This document shows, one piece after another, positions 55,239 to 64,000 of a stretch of DNA of 64,000 nucleotides. The notes under the pieces were generated by a model. It was not told the DNA's origin. It made no database searches and was given only the letters and a program-made list of their open reading frames with translations. This DNA comes from Shinella fusca (lineage in GTDB: Bacteria; Pseudomonadota; Alphaproteobacteria; Rhizobiales; Rhizobiaceae). The translations under genes were made by a program, and so were the position numbers. Each line of letters begins with the position of its first letter. Position 1 is the first letter of the stretch. The stretch covers positions 62,001-126,000 of the forward strand of contig NZ_JACHIK010000009.1 of NCBI RefSeq assembly GCF_014203155.1, given 5' to 3'.

Positions 55239-56246
55239 TTATTTCGCGCTCATGGCGGAAAGCCACTCGTCGATCCAGGCCTTGCGGTTGGCCGCGACCT
55301 CCTCCGAGGACATCAGGAAGGTCTTTTCCGGCTTCACCAGCGCGTCGAAGGCGGCCGGCAGCGGCTCCTTCGTCTTGCCGACGGGCATCATCCAGTTGGT
55401 TTCCGGGATGACCGACTGGAACTCCGGTCCGACCATGAAGGTCAGGAACTTCCGGGCGAGATCCTTGTCGTCGGAGGTGCGCGTCATCCCCGCCACCTCG
55501 ATCTGCACGTAATGCCCCTCGGAGAAGGCAGCCGCCTTGTAGCGCTCGGTATTCTCCGCGATTACATGATAGGCGGGGGACGTCGTGTAGGAGAGCACCA
55601 TCGGCGCCTCGCCCTTGGTGAAGAGGCCGTAGGCCTCCGACCAGCCGGGCGTGACGGTCAGGACGCGGTCCTTCAGCTTGCCCCAGGCCTCGCCCGCCTT
55701 GTCGCCGTAGACGGACTTCACCCAGAGCAGGAGGCCGAGGCCCGGCGTCGAGGTGCGCGGATCCTCGATGACGATCTTCTGCGAGGCGTCGCCCTCGACG
55801 AGGTCCTTCAGGCTCGACGGCGGGTTCTTCAGCGTCTCGCTATCATAGACGACGGCGAAATGGCCGTAGTCGTAGGGCAGGAACGTATCGTCGGAAAAGC
55901 CGCCCGGCACGGTGAGGCCTTCCGGCGTCAGCCCGTGCTTTTCGAAGAGGCCCGTCGCCTTGGCTTCGGAGATGAGGTTGGTGTCGAGGCCGAGCACCAC
56001 GTCGGCTTTCGTGCCTTCGCCTTCCAGCTTCAGGCGCGTGAGGAGCTCAACGCCGTCGGCGGCGCTCACCCATTCGACCTTGCAGCCGCAGGTCTTCTCG
56101 AAGGCTTCCTTGACCTTCGGCCCCGGTCCCCAGTCGGCGACGAAGCTTTCGTAGGTGTAGACGGTCAGCGTCTTTTCCTGCGCGAACGCGGGAAAGGCGA
56201 GGGATGCGGCAAGCGCCGCGATCGAAATGAGAACAGTCTTGCGCAT
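55239..56246 (-). CDS. thiB: Thiamine-binding periplasmic protein
   Basis: This 335-aa periplasmic solute-binding protein has a signal peptide ([17 protein letters not shown]) followed by [17 protein letters not shown], typical of ThiB/TbpA. The two Cys in [11 protein letters not shown] are a family feature. It is the first gene of the operon, directly after a TPP riboswitch. Confidence 0.95.
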   Translation of the reverse strand: MRKTVLISIAALAASLAFPAFAQEKTLTVYTYESFVADWGPGPKVKEAFEKTCGCKVEWVSAADGVELLTRLKLEGEGTKADVVLGLDTNLISEAKATGLFEKHGLTPEGLTVPGGFSDDTFLPYDYGHFAVVYDSETLKNPPSSLKDLVEGDASQKIVIEDPRTSTPGLGLLLWVKSVYGDKAGEAWGKLKDRVLTVTPGWSEAYGLFTKGEAPMVLSYTTSPAYHVIAENTERYKAAAFSEGHYVQIEVAGMTRTSDDKDLARKFLTFMVGPEFQSVIPETNWMMPVGKTKEPLPAAFDALVKPEKTFLMSSEEVAANRKAWIDEWLSAMSAK

Positions 56247-56296
56247 CGGCGCCTCCTTGTCTGGTCACAAACGGGAATAGGGCGCTGGATGTGCCG

Positions 56297-56390
56297 TCTA
56301 ATCCCTCCGCCGGTACGAGCCGGATCAGGTTCTTCGGGTTGGCGAAACCGCCTCTCAGCCGGCAGGCAAACCTGCGGGCACCCCGTTAGA
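56297..56390 (-). ncRNA. TPP (THI-box) riboswitch upstream of thiB
   Basis: On the minus strand the THI elements appear in order: ACGGGGTGCC, GGCTGAGAGG, ACCCGAAGAACCTGATCCGG, and CGGCGGAGGGATTA. They lie about 50 bp before thiB. Thiamine pyrophosphate binding would repress thiBPQ. Confidence 0.96.
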
Positions 56391-56435
56391 GCAGGAGAAG
56401 GCATAATGCCGCGCGCGGCCGCGCGCAATAGCAAA

Positions 56436-56462
56436 GGCCCGGATGCGGGGTGCATCCGGGCC
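56436..56462 (-). terminator. Terminator of the Fsr-like gene
   Basis: GGCCCGGATGC, a 5-nt loop and GCATCCGGGCC lie 27 bp after the MFS stop. TTTGC follows on the minus strand, and TCTTTT follows on the plus strand. Confidence 0.75.
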
Positions 56463-56489
56463 TCTTTTCGTGCGTGCTTCCGGCAAGGT

Positions 56490-57689
56490 TCAGTGCTTTG
56501 CCGGCAGGCGCGGCAGGAAGACCGTCAGGATGCCGAGCAGCGGCATGTAGGAGCAGGCCTTGAAGACGAAGCCGATGCCGCGGCTGTCGGCGACGCCGCC
56601 GAGCAGGGCCGCCGCAAGGCCGCCCGCGCCGAAGGCGAAGCCGAAGAAGATGCCGGCGATCATGCCGACGCGGCCCGGCACCAGTTCCTGCGCGAAGACG
56701 ACGATGTTGGAGAAGGCCGAGGAGAAGATGAGGCCGATCATCACCGTCAGCACGCCCGTCCAGAAGAGGTTGGCATAGGGCAGCAGCAGCGCGAAGGGAA
56801 TGACGCCGAGGATCGAGAACCAGATGACGAAACGCGTGCCGAAGCGGTCGCCGATCGGCCCGCCGAGGAAGACGCCGAGCGCCGAGGAGCCGAGGAAGAG
56901 GAACAGCATGAGCTGGGCCTGCTGCACGTCGAGGCCGAAGCGGTTGATCGTGTAGAAGGTGAAATAGCTCGAGATGCTGGAGAGATAGGCGTTCTTCGTC
57001 GTCGTCAGCAGGACGAGGACGGCGAGCGCCCAGGCAACCTTGCCGCGCGGCAGCGGCAGCTCGCGGCTCGCGGCCGGGCGGCTCGCGGCAAGCCGGCGCT
57101 CGCCGGCATACCAGTTGCCGACCCAGGTGAGGATGCCCATGCCGAGAAGGGCGACGACCGAGAGCCAGGCGACGCTCGTCTGGCCGAAGGGCAGCACGAT
57201 GAAGGCGGCGAGCAGCGGCCCGAGCGCCGTGCCGGCATTGCCGCCGACCTGGAACATCGACTGGGCGAGCCCGTGCCGCCCGCCGGAGGCGAGGCGCGCG
57301 ACGCGCGAGGATTCCGGATGGAAGACTGCCGAGCCGAGACCGATCAGGCAGGCGCCGAAGACGAGCACCGGGAAGGAATGCGCATAGGCGAGCATGATCA
57401 GCCCGACGAAGGTGCTGCCCATGCCGACCGGCAGGGAGAAGGGCATCGGCCAGCGGTCGGTGACGAGGCCGACGGCCGGCTGCAGCAGCGAGGCCGTGAC
57501 CTGGAAGGCCATGGTCAAAAGGCCGATCTGCACGAAATCGAGCGCATAATTCTCTTTGAGCAGCGGATAGAGCGACGTCAGCAGTGACTGCATGATGTCG
57601 TTCAGCATGTGGCAGGCGCTGACCGCCAGGATGATGGAATAGGTGGTGGTGACGGCGCCGCGCGGGGCCGCAGGAACGATAGTGGACAT
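56490..57689 (-). CDS. MFS efflux protein, fosmidomycin-resistance (Fsr) type
   Basis: This 399-aa protein has about 12 transmembrane helices. The segment SAVFHPESSRVARLASGGRHGLAQS with FQVGGNAGTALGPLLAA is characteristic of the Fsr subgroup, as is HMLNDIMQSLLTSLYPLLKENY near the N-terminus. The start ATG 57689 fits the first helix; a longer frame is not supported. It is divergent from an AraC regulator that probably controls it. The substrate is not known here. Confidence 0.9.
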   Translation of the reverse strand: MSTIVPAAPRGAVTTTYSIILAVSACHMLNDIMQSLLTSLYPLLKENYALDFVQIGLLTMAFQVTASLLQPAVGLVTDRWPMPFSLPVGMGSTFVGLIMLAYAHSFPVLVFGACLIGLGSAVFHPESSRVARLASGGRHGLAQSMFQVGGNAGTALGPLLAAFIVLPFGQTSVAWLSVVALLGMGILTWVGNWYAGERRLAASRPAASRELPLPRGKVAWALAVLVLLTTTKNAYLSSISSYFTFYTINRFGLDVQQAQLMLFLFLGSSALGVFLGGPIGDRFGTRFVIWFSILGVIPFALLLPYANLFWTGVLTVMIGLIFSSAFSNIVVFAQELVPGRVGMIAGIFFGFAFGAGGLAAALLGGVADSRGIGFVFKACSYMPLLGILTVFLPRLPAKH

Positions 57690-57799
57690 GGTGGCCTCGA
57701 AATGGTCCCAGGGGAGGAGATCCGTTGCGCCTCCATTACAAGGATTGCGTGCGGCCTGCTTTTGTGGTGAGGTCCACTTCTTACGCGAATGGGCCAAAG

Positions 57800-58621
57800 A
57801 TGGAAAAATTGACCGCCGCGCGCCTGCAGGCGCTCAACGACGAGCATGTGCGCAATCTCGCCCGCATGGAGCAGTCGAATGCGGACGTCCTCGTCCACAG
57901 CACCGATATTCCGGGCGGTTACGTTGTGCCGCTGCACCGCCACCGCCGCGCGCAGTTCCTCTGCGTCTTTTCCGGCGTGGTGCTGGTGGCGACGGACCGC
58001 GGGCGCTGGATGATCCCGCCCGGCCATGCCCTCGTCATTCCGCAGGGCCTCGAGCATTCCGTCGAGATGTGCAGCGACGTCAGCATGCGCTCGGTCTATA
58101 TCCATGCGCCGACGGGCCAGGCGGCCTCGCCCGAGCCGGCGGTGCTGGAGGTGACGGAGCTTGCCCGCCAGCTCATCGCCACGGCCGTGCAGCAGGGCCG
58201 GGTGCCCGACGACCGGGGCCGGGCGGACCTCGTGATGGCGCTGCTCCTCGACGAGATCGGCCGCCTGCCGGAACGCCGCCTCGGCCTGCCCTTCCCGGCG
58301 AGCGGGCGGCTCGCCGGCCTCTGCCGCGATTTCGTCGACCATCCCTCGCCCACCGCCAAGATCGACGACTGGGCAAGGCAGCTCCATATGAGCCGGCGCA
58401 CCTTCACGCGCTTCTTCCGGCAGGAGATGGGCGTCAGCTTCGTCACCTGGCGCCAGCAGGCCTGCCTCTTCGCCTGCCTGCCGCGCCTTGCCGCCGGCGA
58501 GCCGGTGACACGCGTCGCGCTCGACGCCGGCTACGAGAGCGTTCCGGCCTTCACCACCATGTTCCGCCGCATGCTCGGCACCTCGCCGCGCGCCTATCTT
58601 TCGAGCCGCGCGGCGGCATAA
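57800..58621 (+). CDS. AraC-family transcriptional regulator with cupin domain
   Basis: This 273-aa protein has an N-terminal cupin sensor (PLHRHRRAQFLCVFSGVVLV, IPQGLEHSVEM) and a C-terminal double HTH (ARQLHMSRRTFTRFFRQEMGVSF, then TRVALDAGYESVPAFTTMFRRMLGTSPRAYL). ATG 57800 was chosen at the start of homology; the frame is open for 25 codons upstream. It is divergent from the Fsr-like pump. Confidence 0.92.
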   Translation: MEKLTAARLQALNDEHVRNLARMEQSNADVLVHSTDIPGGYVVPLHRHRRAQFLCVFSGVVLVATDRGRWMIPPGHALVIPQGLEHSVEMCSDVSMRSVYIHAPTGQAASPEPAVLEVTELARQLIATAVQQGRVPDDRGRADLVMALLLDEIGRLPERRLGLPFPASGRLAGLCRDFVDHPSPTAKIDDWARQLHMSRRTFTRFFRQEMGVSFVTWRQQACLFACLPRLAAGEPVTRVALDAGYESVPAFTTMFRRMLGTSPRAYLSSRAAA

Positions 58622-58749
58622 GCGTCTCAAAAAGACCGGCAAAGGGCGCGATCCGGGGGCTGTTTTCCGCGGCCGTTTGGGATTAGGAAGGACAGGCGGG
58701 ACCCATTCCGGGCCGCAACCGGGAGCGCAGGCCGCACGGGAGACAGGGT

Positions 58750-59526
58750 TTGAGGAAGATACTGGTCATCGGCATCGGCGCGGGAAACCCCGAGCACATG
58801 ACCGTGCAGGCGATCAAGGCGCTGAACCGCGCCGACGTCCTGCTCATCCCGACCAAGGGCGACGAGAAGGCGTTCCTCGCCGAGGCCCGCCGCGATATCT
58901 GCGACCGTTTCCTCGAAAATCCCGCCTGCCGCATCCTCGACTATGCCGTGCCGGTGCGCCGGGCCGACGGCTCCTACGAGGACGGCGTCAACGACTGGCA
59001 CCACGCCATCGCCGCGATCTACGAGCGCACCCTCGCCGTCATGGGTGAGGACGAGACGCTCGGCCTCCTCGTCTGGGGCGATCCCATGCTCTACGACAGC
59101 ACGCTGCGCATCGTCGGGCATGTGCGCGCCGCCGGGCGGGTTTCCTTCGAGACGGAGGTGATCCCCGGCATCACCAGCGTGCAGGCGCTCTGCGCCGGCC
59201 ACGGCATCGCGCTCAACCGCATTGGCCTTCCCGTCGAGATCACCACCGGCCGCCGCCTTGCCGAAGGCTGGCCGGAAAGCGCACGCGACGCGCTCGTCAT
59301 GCTCGACGGCGTGCAGGCCTTCCGCACGGTGGAGGACCCGGAGGCGGAGATCTGGTGGGGCGCCTATCTCGGCACACCGCACGAAATCCTCCTGTCCGGC
59401 CGGCTGGCCGACATGGCGGAAACCATCGCCGAAACCCGCCGCAGGGCGCGCGAGGACCACGGCTGGATCATGGACACCTACCTGATTCGCCGCCCCGCCG
59501 CGGACACCGGAGAGGATGCGCCATGA
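58750..59526 (+). CDS. cobF: Precorrin-6A synthase (deacetylating) CobF
   Basis: This 258-aa AdoMet methyltransferase of aerobic cobalamin synthesis methylates C1 and releases acetate. Landmarks are LVIGIGAGNPEHMTVQAIKAL, LLVWGDPMLYDST and IPGITSVQALCAGHGIALN. The TTG start follows GGGAGACAGGG. It is the first of a tightly overlapping run cobF-cobG-cobH-cobI-cobJ, each joined by ATGA. I found no cobalamin riboswitch in the 128 bp upstream. Confidence 0.93.
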   Translation: MRKILVIGIGAGNPEHMTVQAIKALNRADVLLIPTKGDEKAFLAEARRDICDRFLENPACRILDYAVPVRRADGSYEDGVNDWHHAIAAIYERTLAVMGEDETLGLLVWGDPMLYDSTLRIVGHVRAAGRVSFETEVIPGITSVQALCAGHGIALNRIGLPVEITTGRRLAEGWPESARDALVMLDGVQAFRTVEDPEAEIWWGAYLGTPHEILLSGRLADMAETIAETRRRAREDHGWIMDTYLIRRPAADTGEDAP

Positions 59527-60869
59527 GCACGGCGACCACCCTTCGTAACGCACCGGATGCGCTCCGCCGCGGCGCCTGCCCGTCCATCGCCGCGCCGATG
59601 CGCACCGGCGACGGCCTGCTGGTGCGCCTGCGCCCCGTCGCGCCCGCGCTTTCGGCACGGGATCTTATCGCCCTTGCCGACCTCGCCCGCCGACACGGAA
59701 ACGGCCTGATCGAGATCACCGCCCGCGGCAATCTCCAACTCCGCGGCCTTACCGAAGCCGGCGTGCCGCAGCTTGCCGAAGGCCTGCGCAAGGCCGGCAT
59801 CGTCCCGCAGACGGGCGTTGCCGTCGAAATCCCACCGCTTTCCGGCATCGACCCGTCCGAGATCGCCGACGCCGTGCCGCTCGCTGAAGCCCTGCGCGCA
59901 ACGCTTGCCGCAGCCGCCCTCCCGCTTGCGCCCAAGCTCGCCATCGTCGTCGACGGCGGCGGCGTGCTGGCGCTCGCCGACATGGTGGCCGACATCCGCC
60001 TCGACGCCGTTTCCACGGCGGGCCGGGTGCGCTGGCGTCTTTCCATCGGCGGAGATCGCCTTACGGCGAAGCCCGTCGCGCTGCTCCTGCCGGAAGAGGT
60101 GGTAAGCGGTGTCATGACGCTCGCCGCTGCGCTCGCGGCGCAGGGACCGACGGCGCGCGGCCGCGATCTCGACGCAGCCGCCCTCGCCGCCACATTCGCA
60201 GCCACACCGGCCCCGACCCTTGCCGGCCTCACACGCCGCCACCCGCTCGGCGCGCACCGCATCGGCGATCGAACAGTGCTCGGCATCGCCCCCGCCTATG
60301 GCCAGATGCGGGCCGAGCGGCTCGCCGCGCTCGCCGAGGGCCTGTCGGCCTGCGGCGCTACCGCCTTCCGCCTCGCCCCTCATCGCACGCTCCTCGTCTG
60401 CGGGCTTTCCGACGACACGCTTATAAGCGCGCAAGCCTGCGCCGACCGCGAAGGCTTCTGGCACCGGGAGGACGCGCCCGGTCGCACCGTCTCGATCTGC
60501 GCCGGCGCGGCCGGCTGCGCCTCGGGCGCCTTCGATACCCGCGCCGCCGCCGATACGCTGGCAAGCGAAGCCGGCGCGCTCCTGGACGGCTCCGTCGCCG
60601 TCCATATTTCCGGCTGCCCGAAGGGTTGCGCCCATCCGGCCGCCGCTGCGCTCACCCTCAGCGGCACCGCGGCCGGCGTCGGCCTCGTCCTGAATGGACG
60701 GGCGGGCGACACACCCGCCGCCACGTTGCCGGCCGCCGGCCTCACGCCCGCCATCGGCCGCCTCGCCGCCCTGCTGCGCGCCCGCCGCACCGAGGGCGAG
60801 ACGGCAAAGAATCTTTTCGACCGCATCCCGCCCGCAGAGCTCGTCTCTGCCTATCAAGGCCGCTCATGA
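59523..60869 (+). CDS. cobG: Precorrin-3B synthase CobG
   Basis: This 448-aa enzyme is a sulphite-reductase-like ferredoxin-fold monooxygenase that forms the ring-contraction precursor. The [4Fe-4S]/siroheme-type cysteines are in SICAGAAGCASGAFD and HISGCPKGCAHP. The N-terminal GLIEITARGNLQLRGL is typical. It overlaps cobF and cobH by 4 bp each. Confidence 0.92.
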   Translation: MSTATTLRNAPDALRRGACPSIAAPMRTGDGLLVRLRPVAPALSARDLIALADLARRHGNGLIEITARGNLQLRGLTEAGVPQLAEGLRKAGIVPQTGVAVEIPPLSGIDPSEIADAVPLAEALRATLAAAALPLAPKLAIVVDGGGVLALADMVADIRLDAVSTAGRVRWRLSIGGDRLTAKPVALLLPEEVVSGVMTLAAALAAQGPTARGRDLDAAALAATFAATPAPTLAGLTRRHPLGAHRIGDRTVLGIAPAYGQMRAERLAALAEGLSACGATAFRLAPHRTLLVCGLSDDTLISAQACADREGFWHREDAPGRTVSICAGAAGCASGAFDTRAAADTLASEAGALLDGSVAVHISGCPKGCAHPAAAALTLSGTAAGVGLVLNGRAGDTPAATLPAAGLTPAIGRLAALLRARRTEGETAKNLFDRIPPAELVSAYQGRS

Positions 60870-61498
60870 CACAGTACAACTACATCAAGGATGGCACCGC
60901 CATCTACGAACGCTCCTTCGCGATCATCCGCGCCGAGGCCGACCTTTCGCGCTTTTCCGAGGCGGAGGCGGATGTCGCCGTGCGCATGATCCATGCCGCC
61001 GGGCTGGTGGAGGCCGCGCCGCACTTCGTCTTCTCGCCCGGCTTCGTCGCGGCGGCCCGCGGGGCGCTTGAGGCCGGGGCGGCGATCTTCTGCGACGCGG
61101 AGATGGTGGCGCGCGGCGTCACCGCCGCCCGCCTGCCGGCGAACAACGACGTGCTCTGCCTGCTGCGCGATCCGCGCACGCCGGAGATCGCGAAAGAAAT
61201 CGGCAATACCCGCTCGGCCGCAGCCATCCGCCTGTGGCTCGAGCGCATGGCGGGCTCGGTCGTCGCCATCGGCAATGCGCCGACGGCGCTCTTCTACCTG
61301 CTCGAGCTCCTGCGCGACGGTGCGCCGAAGCCGGCGGCGATCCTCGGCATGCCGGTCGGCTTCGTCGGCGCGGCCGAATCCAAGGATGCGCTGGCGGAAA
61401 ACTCCTACGGCGTGCCCTTCGCCATCGTGCGCGGCCGGCTCGGCGGCAGCGCCATGACGGCGGCGGCCCTCAATTCGCTGGCAAGGCCCGGAGTATGA
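60866..61498 (+). CDS. cobH: Precorrin-8X methylmutase CobH
   Basis: This 210-aa enzyme moves a methyl group to form hydrogenobyrinic acid. The catalytic His is in VRMIHAAGLVE, and FCDAEMVARGV and GMPVGFVGAAESKDAL are conserved. ATG 60866 overlaps the cobG stop. Confidence 0.95.
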   Translation: MTQYNYIKDGTAIYERSFAIIRAEADLSRFSEAEADVAVRMIHAAGLVEAAPHFVFSPGFVAAARGALEAGAAIFCDAEMVARGVTAARLPANNDVLCLLRDPRTPEIAKEIGNTRSAAAIRLWLERMAGSVVAIGNAPTALFYLLELLRDGAPKPAAILGMPVGFVGAAESKDALAENSYGVPFAIVRGRLGGSAMTAAALNSLARPGV

Positions 61499-62226
61499 CG
61501 ATGGCGGGAAAGCTCTATGGCGTCGGCACCGGCCCCGGCGATCCGGAACTCCTGACCCTGAAGGCGGTGCGCGCGCTCAGTGAGGCCGACGTGCTTGCCT
61601 TTTTCGCCAAGGCGGGCCGGTCCGGCAACGGCCGGGCCATCGTCGAGGGCCTGTTGAAGCCCGGCATGGCGGAACTGCCGCTCTACTATCCGGTGACGAC
61701 CGAGATCGACAAGGACCACGGCGACTACAAGGGCCAGATCACCGCGTTCTACGACGCCTCCGCCGCGGCCGTCGCGGACCATCTTGCCGCCGGCCGCACG
61801 GTCGCGATCCTCTCGGAGGGCGACCCGATGTTCTACGGCTCCTACATGCACCTGCATGTACGGCTCGCCGACCGTTTCCCGACCGAGGTCATCCCCGGCA
61901 TCACGGCGATGTCCGGCTGCTGGTCGCTGTCGGGCCTGCCCATCGTGCAGGGCGACGACGTGCTCTCCGTCCTGCCGGGCACGATGGTCGAGACCGAACT
62001 GTCGCGCCGCCTCGCCGACACGCAGGCCGCCGTCATCATGAAGGTCGGCCGCAACCTGCCGAAGATCCGCCGGGCGCTGTCGGACGCCGGGCGGCTCGGC
62101 GAGGCGATCTATGTCGAGCGCGGCACCATGGCGACGAGCAAGTCCATGCGCCTTTCCGAGAAGCTCGACGACACGGCGCCCTATTTCTCGCTGGTGCTCG
62201 TGCCGGGCTGGAGCGGACGCGCATGA
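61495..62226 (+). CDS. cobI: Precorrin-2 C20-methyltransferase CobI
   Basis: This is a 243-aa tetrapyrrole methyltransferase. Landmarks are YGVGTGPGDPELLTLKAVRAL, SEGDPMFYGSYMHL, VIPGITAMSGCW and YVERGTMATS. It overlaps cobH and cobJ by 4 bp each. Confidence 0.95.
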   Translation: MTMAGKLYGVGTGPGDPELLTLKAVRALSEADVLAFFAKAGRSGNGRAIVEGLLKPGMAELPLYYPVTTEIDKDHGDYKGQITAFYDASAAAVADHLAAGRTVAILSEGDPMFYGSYMHLHVRLADRFPTEVIPGITAMSGCWSLSGLPIVQGDDVLSVLPGTMVETELSRRLADTQAAVIMKVGRNLPKIRRALSDAGRLGEAIYVERGTMATSKSMRLSEKLDDTAPYFSLVLVPGWSGRA

Positions 62227-62987
62227 CCGGCCGGCTCTTCGTCATCGGCACCGGCCCCGGCAACCCGGACCAGATGACGCCGGAAGCCCGGCACGCCGTC
62301 GCGGCGTCGACCGAGTTCTTCGGCTATTTCCCCTATATCGACCGGCTGGACCTTCGCCCCGACCAGGTCAAGGTCGCCTCCGACAACCGCGAGGAGCTGA
62401 ACCGCGCCGAGGTCGCGCTGACGCGCGCGGCGGCGGGGGTGGATGTCTGCGTCGTCTCGGGCGGCGATCCCGGCGTCTTCGCCATGGCGGCCGCCGTCTG
62501 CGAGGCGATCGATGCCGGGCCTGCCGAATGGAAGACGGTCGACCTTATCGTCGTGCCGGGCGTCACGGCGATGCTGGCGGTCGCCGCGCGCATCGGCGCG
62601 CCGCTCGGCCACGATTTCTGCGCCATCTCGCTTTCCGACAACCTGAAGCCCTGGGAGATCATCGAAAAGCGCCTGCGCATGGTGGCAGAAGCCGGCCTCG
62701 TCATCGCGCTCTACAACCCGATCAGCAAGGCGCGGCCCTGGCAGCTCGGCCGGGCCTTCGAGATCCTGCGCACGGTGCTGCCGGCCGAAACGCCGGTGAT
62801 CTTCGGCCGCGCCGCCGGCCGGCCCGACGAGCGCATGCTGGTCATGCCGCTGGGAGAAGCGGAGGCCGAACGCGCCGACATGGCGACCTGCGTCGTCATC
62901 GGCTCGCCGGAGACGCGCGTCATCGCCCGCCCCGGCCTGCCGGACCTCGTCTATACGCCGCGCTTCCTCAAGGAGCCGGCAAGGTGA
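62223..62987 (+). CDS. cobJ: Precorrin-3B C17-methyltransferase CobJ
   Basis: This 254-aa methyltransferase carries out the ring contraction in the aerobic pathway. Landmarks are VIGTGPGNPDQMTPEARHAV, VSGGDPGVFAMAAAV and LYNPISKARPWQLGRAFEIL. Its 3' end overlaps the convergent cobK gene by 37 bp. Confidence 0.95.
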   Translation: MTGRLFVIGTGPGNPDQMTPEARHAVAASTEFFGYFPYIDRLDLRPDQVKVASDNREELNRAEVALTRAAAGVDVCVVSGGDPGVFAMAAAVCEAIDAGPAEWKTVDLIVVPGVTAMLAVAARIGAPLGHDFCAISLSDNLKPWEIIEKRLRMVAEAGLVIALYNPISKARPWQLGRAFEILRTVLPAETPVIFGRAAGRPDERMLVMPLGEAEAERADMATCVVIGSPETRVIARPGLPDLVYTPRFLKEPAR

Positions 62988-63721
62988 TCGACAAGCCGCA
63001 CCGCCTCCTCGACCGTCCCGGCGCGGTGGCCGTCCGCCGCCCGCTCCCGCTCGACCAGCACGACGGGAAGGCCGAGGCGGCGCGCGGCGGCGATCTTGCC
63101 GTAGGTGGCCTCGCCGCCGGAATCCTTGCTGACGACCACGTCGATGCGATGCTCGCGCAAAAGCGCCTCCTCCGCCTCCACGGCGAAGGGGCCGCGGGCG
63201 AGCAGGTAGTCGACATGGGGAGCGGTAAGCGGCGGATCGACGGGATCGACGCTGCGCACGAGATAATGGTGCTGCGGCGCCACATCGAAGGCCTTCGCCT
63301 CCTGCCGGCCGATGGCGAGGAACACGCAACGCGGCGCATCGCCCAACGCCGCCACGGCCCCGGCCATCGAGACAACGCGCGTCCAGCGGTCGCCCTCGAC
63401 CTCCTCCCAGCCGCGCCGTTCGAGGCGGAGGAGCGGAACGCCCGCCGCCGCGCTCGCCGTGCGGGCATTGGCGGAAATCCGCCTTGCGAAGGGATGGGTC
63501 GCATCGACCAGCAGGTCGACGGCCTCCGCCGCAAGATAGGCCTGGAGCCCCGCCGCGCCGCCGAAGCCGCCGGTGCGCACCGGCACGGGCTGCGGCGCGG
63601 GATCGAGCGTGCGGCCGGCGAGCGACAGCGTGACGGAAAGATCGGCCCTGCCGGCAAGCCGGCCCGCGAGGCCGCGCGCCTCGGCCGTGCCGCCCAGTAT
63701 GAGGATGCGTTTCTTGTCCAC
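62951..63721 (-). CDS. cobK: Precorrin-6A reductase CobK
   Basis: This 256-aa NADPH reductase starts at GTG 63721 (VDKKRILILGGTAEARGLA). ATHPFARRISANA and SKDSGGEATYGKIAAARRLGLPVVLV are diagnostic. It is encoded on the opposite strand to the rest of the cluster. It overlaps the end of cobJ by 37 bp and the beginning of cobL by about 20 bp, so its whole gene is wedged between two convergent/divergent neighbours. Confidence 0.93.
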   Translation of the reverse strand: MDKKRILILGGTAEARGLAGRLAGRADLSVTLSLAGRTLDPAPQPVPVRTGGFGGAAGLQAYLAAEAVDLLVDATHPFARRISANARTASAAAGVPLLRLERRGWEEVEGDRWTRVVSMAGAVAALGDAPRCVFLAIGRQEAKAFDVAPQHHYLVRSVDPVDPPLTAPHVDYLLARGPFAVEAEEALLREHRIDVVVSKDSGGEATYGKIAAARRLGLPVVLVERERAADGHRAGTVEEAVRLVDHLAGSLRKRGV

Positions 63722-64000
63722 GCCTGACCCGACCCCTTCCGCCGCCCCGTGGCTCACCATCGTCGGGATCGGCGAGGATGGTCTAGCCGGTCTCGGCGAT
63801 GAGGCCAAGGCCGCCATCGGCGCCGCCGAACTCGTCTTCGGCGGCGCGCGGCACCTGGAGCTTGCCGGCGCGGCGATCCGCGGCGAGGCCTGCGCCTGGC
63901 TCAGCCCCTTCGAGCGGTCCGTCGCGGCGGTGCTGGCGGCGCGCGGCCGGCCCGTCGTCGTGCTCGCCTCGGGCGATCCCTTCTTCTACGGCGTCGGCGT
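63699..64000 (+). CDS. cobL: Precorrin-6Y C5,15-methyltransferase CobL, N-terminal part (runs off right edge)
   Basis: The first ~100 codons are open to the window end. The sequence WLTIVGIGEDGLAGLGDEAKAAI followed by ELVFGGARHLELAG and VVLASGDPFFYGVGV is the CobE-type methyltransferase half of CobL. Start candidates are ATG 63699 and ATG 63705, both antisense to the cobK start. Confidence 0.9.
   Translation, partial: MRMRFLSTPDPTPSAAPWLTIVGIGEDGLAGLGDEAKAAIGAAELVFGGARHLELAGAAIRGEACAWLSPFERSVAAVLAARGRPVVVLASGDPFFYGVG

Noticed and set aside
58622-58749. Possible cobalamin riboswitch before cobF
   Set aside because: The B12-box core and other conserved elements are not present; only GC-rich sequence and the ribosome site are seen.

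Overview
The window is about 64 kb of a high-GC alphaproteobacterial chromosome. Gene content points to the Rhizobiales, most likely Rhizobiaceae (Ensifer, Rhizobium or Shinella type). The evidence is a glnK-amtB pair behind a sigma54 promoter, a SAM-II riboswitch before metA, a Trm112-like/LON-domain/YbbN-type neighbourhood, a DUF1338 lysine-catabolism cluster, and an aerobic cobFGHIJKL cobalamin cluster. The genus is not proven by the sequence alone.

Layout. 1-8368: housekeeping genes (ftsK 5' part, amtB, glnK, tesB, a ubiquinone-type hydroxylase, Trm112-like protein, LON-domain protein, thioredoxin/YbbN, YbaK). 8374-8448: tRNA-Gly(GCC). 8449-28421: two tandem integrated elements with visibly lower GC. 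They are delimited by three copies of the tRNA 3' end (8403-8448, 21275-21320, 28379-28421). Element A (8449-21320) has the core of a phage-satellite or ICE-like element: tyrosine integrase, AlpA-like regulator, and primase-helicase. Its cargo is an AAA ATPase-TOPRIM (OLD/PARIS-like) protein and a two-reverse-transcriptase system that matches DRT type 3. Beside the second RT is a structured, ORF-free region whose RNA would expose an ACACACA stretch. Element B (21321-28421) carries an AvcD-type anti-phage deoxycytidylate deaminase, two unidentified accessory genes and the fossil of a type I restriction-modification operon. It has no visible integrase.

28422-64000: backbone again. It holds a chemoreceptor, galM, GNAT, metA with its SAM-II riboswitch, a small secreted protein and an Lrp regulator. 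Next comes a lysine/pipecolate degradation cluster: a saccharopine-dehydrogenase-like protein, an aminotransferase, an ALDH7-type dehydrogenase, a D-2-hydroxyglutarate dehydrogenase, a DUF1338 2-oxoadipate enzyme, a LysR regulator and a pipecolate-oxidase-like flavoprotein. After it are thiamine pyrophosphokinase and an ABC-F protein, then an amino-acid and polyamine group (dadA-like, gntR, puuA-like, puuB-like). An M48 lipoprotein follows, then thiBPQ behind a TPP riboswitch, an Fsr-like MFS pump with a divergent AraC regulator, and the cobalamin operon running off the right end.

The most interesting part is the tandem defence island. A reverse-transcriptase pair with a candidate template RNA, a TOPRIM-ATPase and a nucleotide-depleting deaminase sit side by side in one tRNA hotspot. 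All functional statements rest on reading motifs and gene order; no database search was run.
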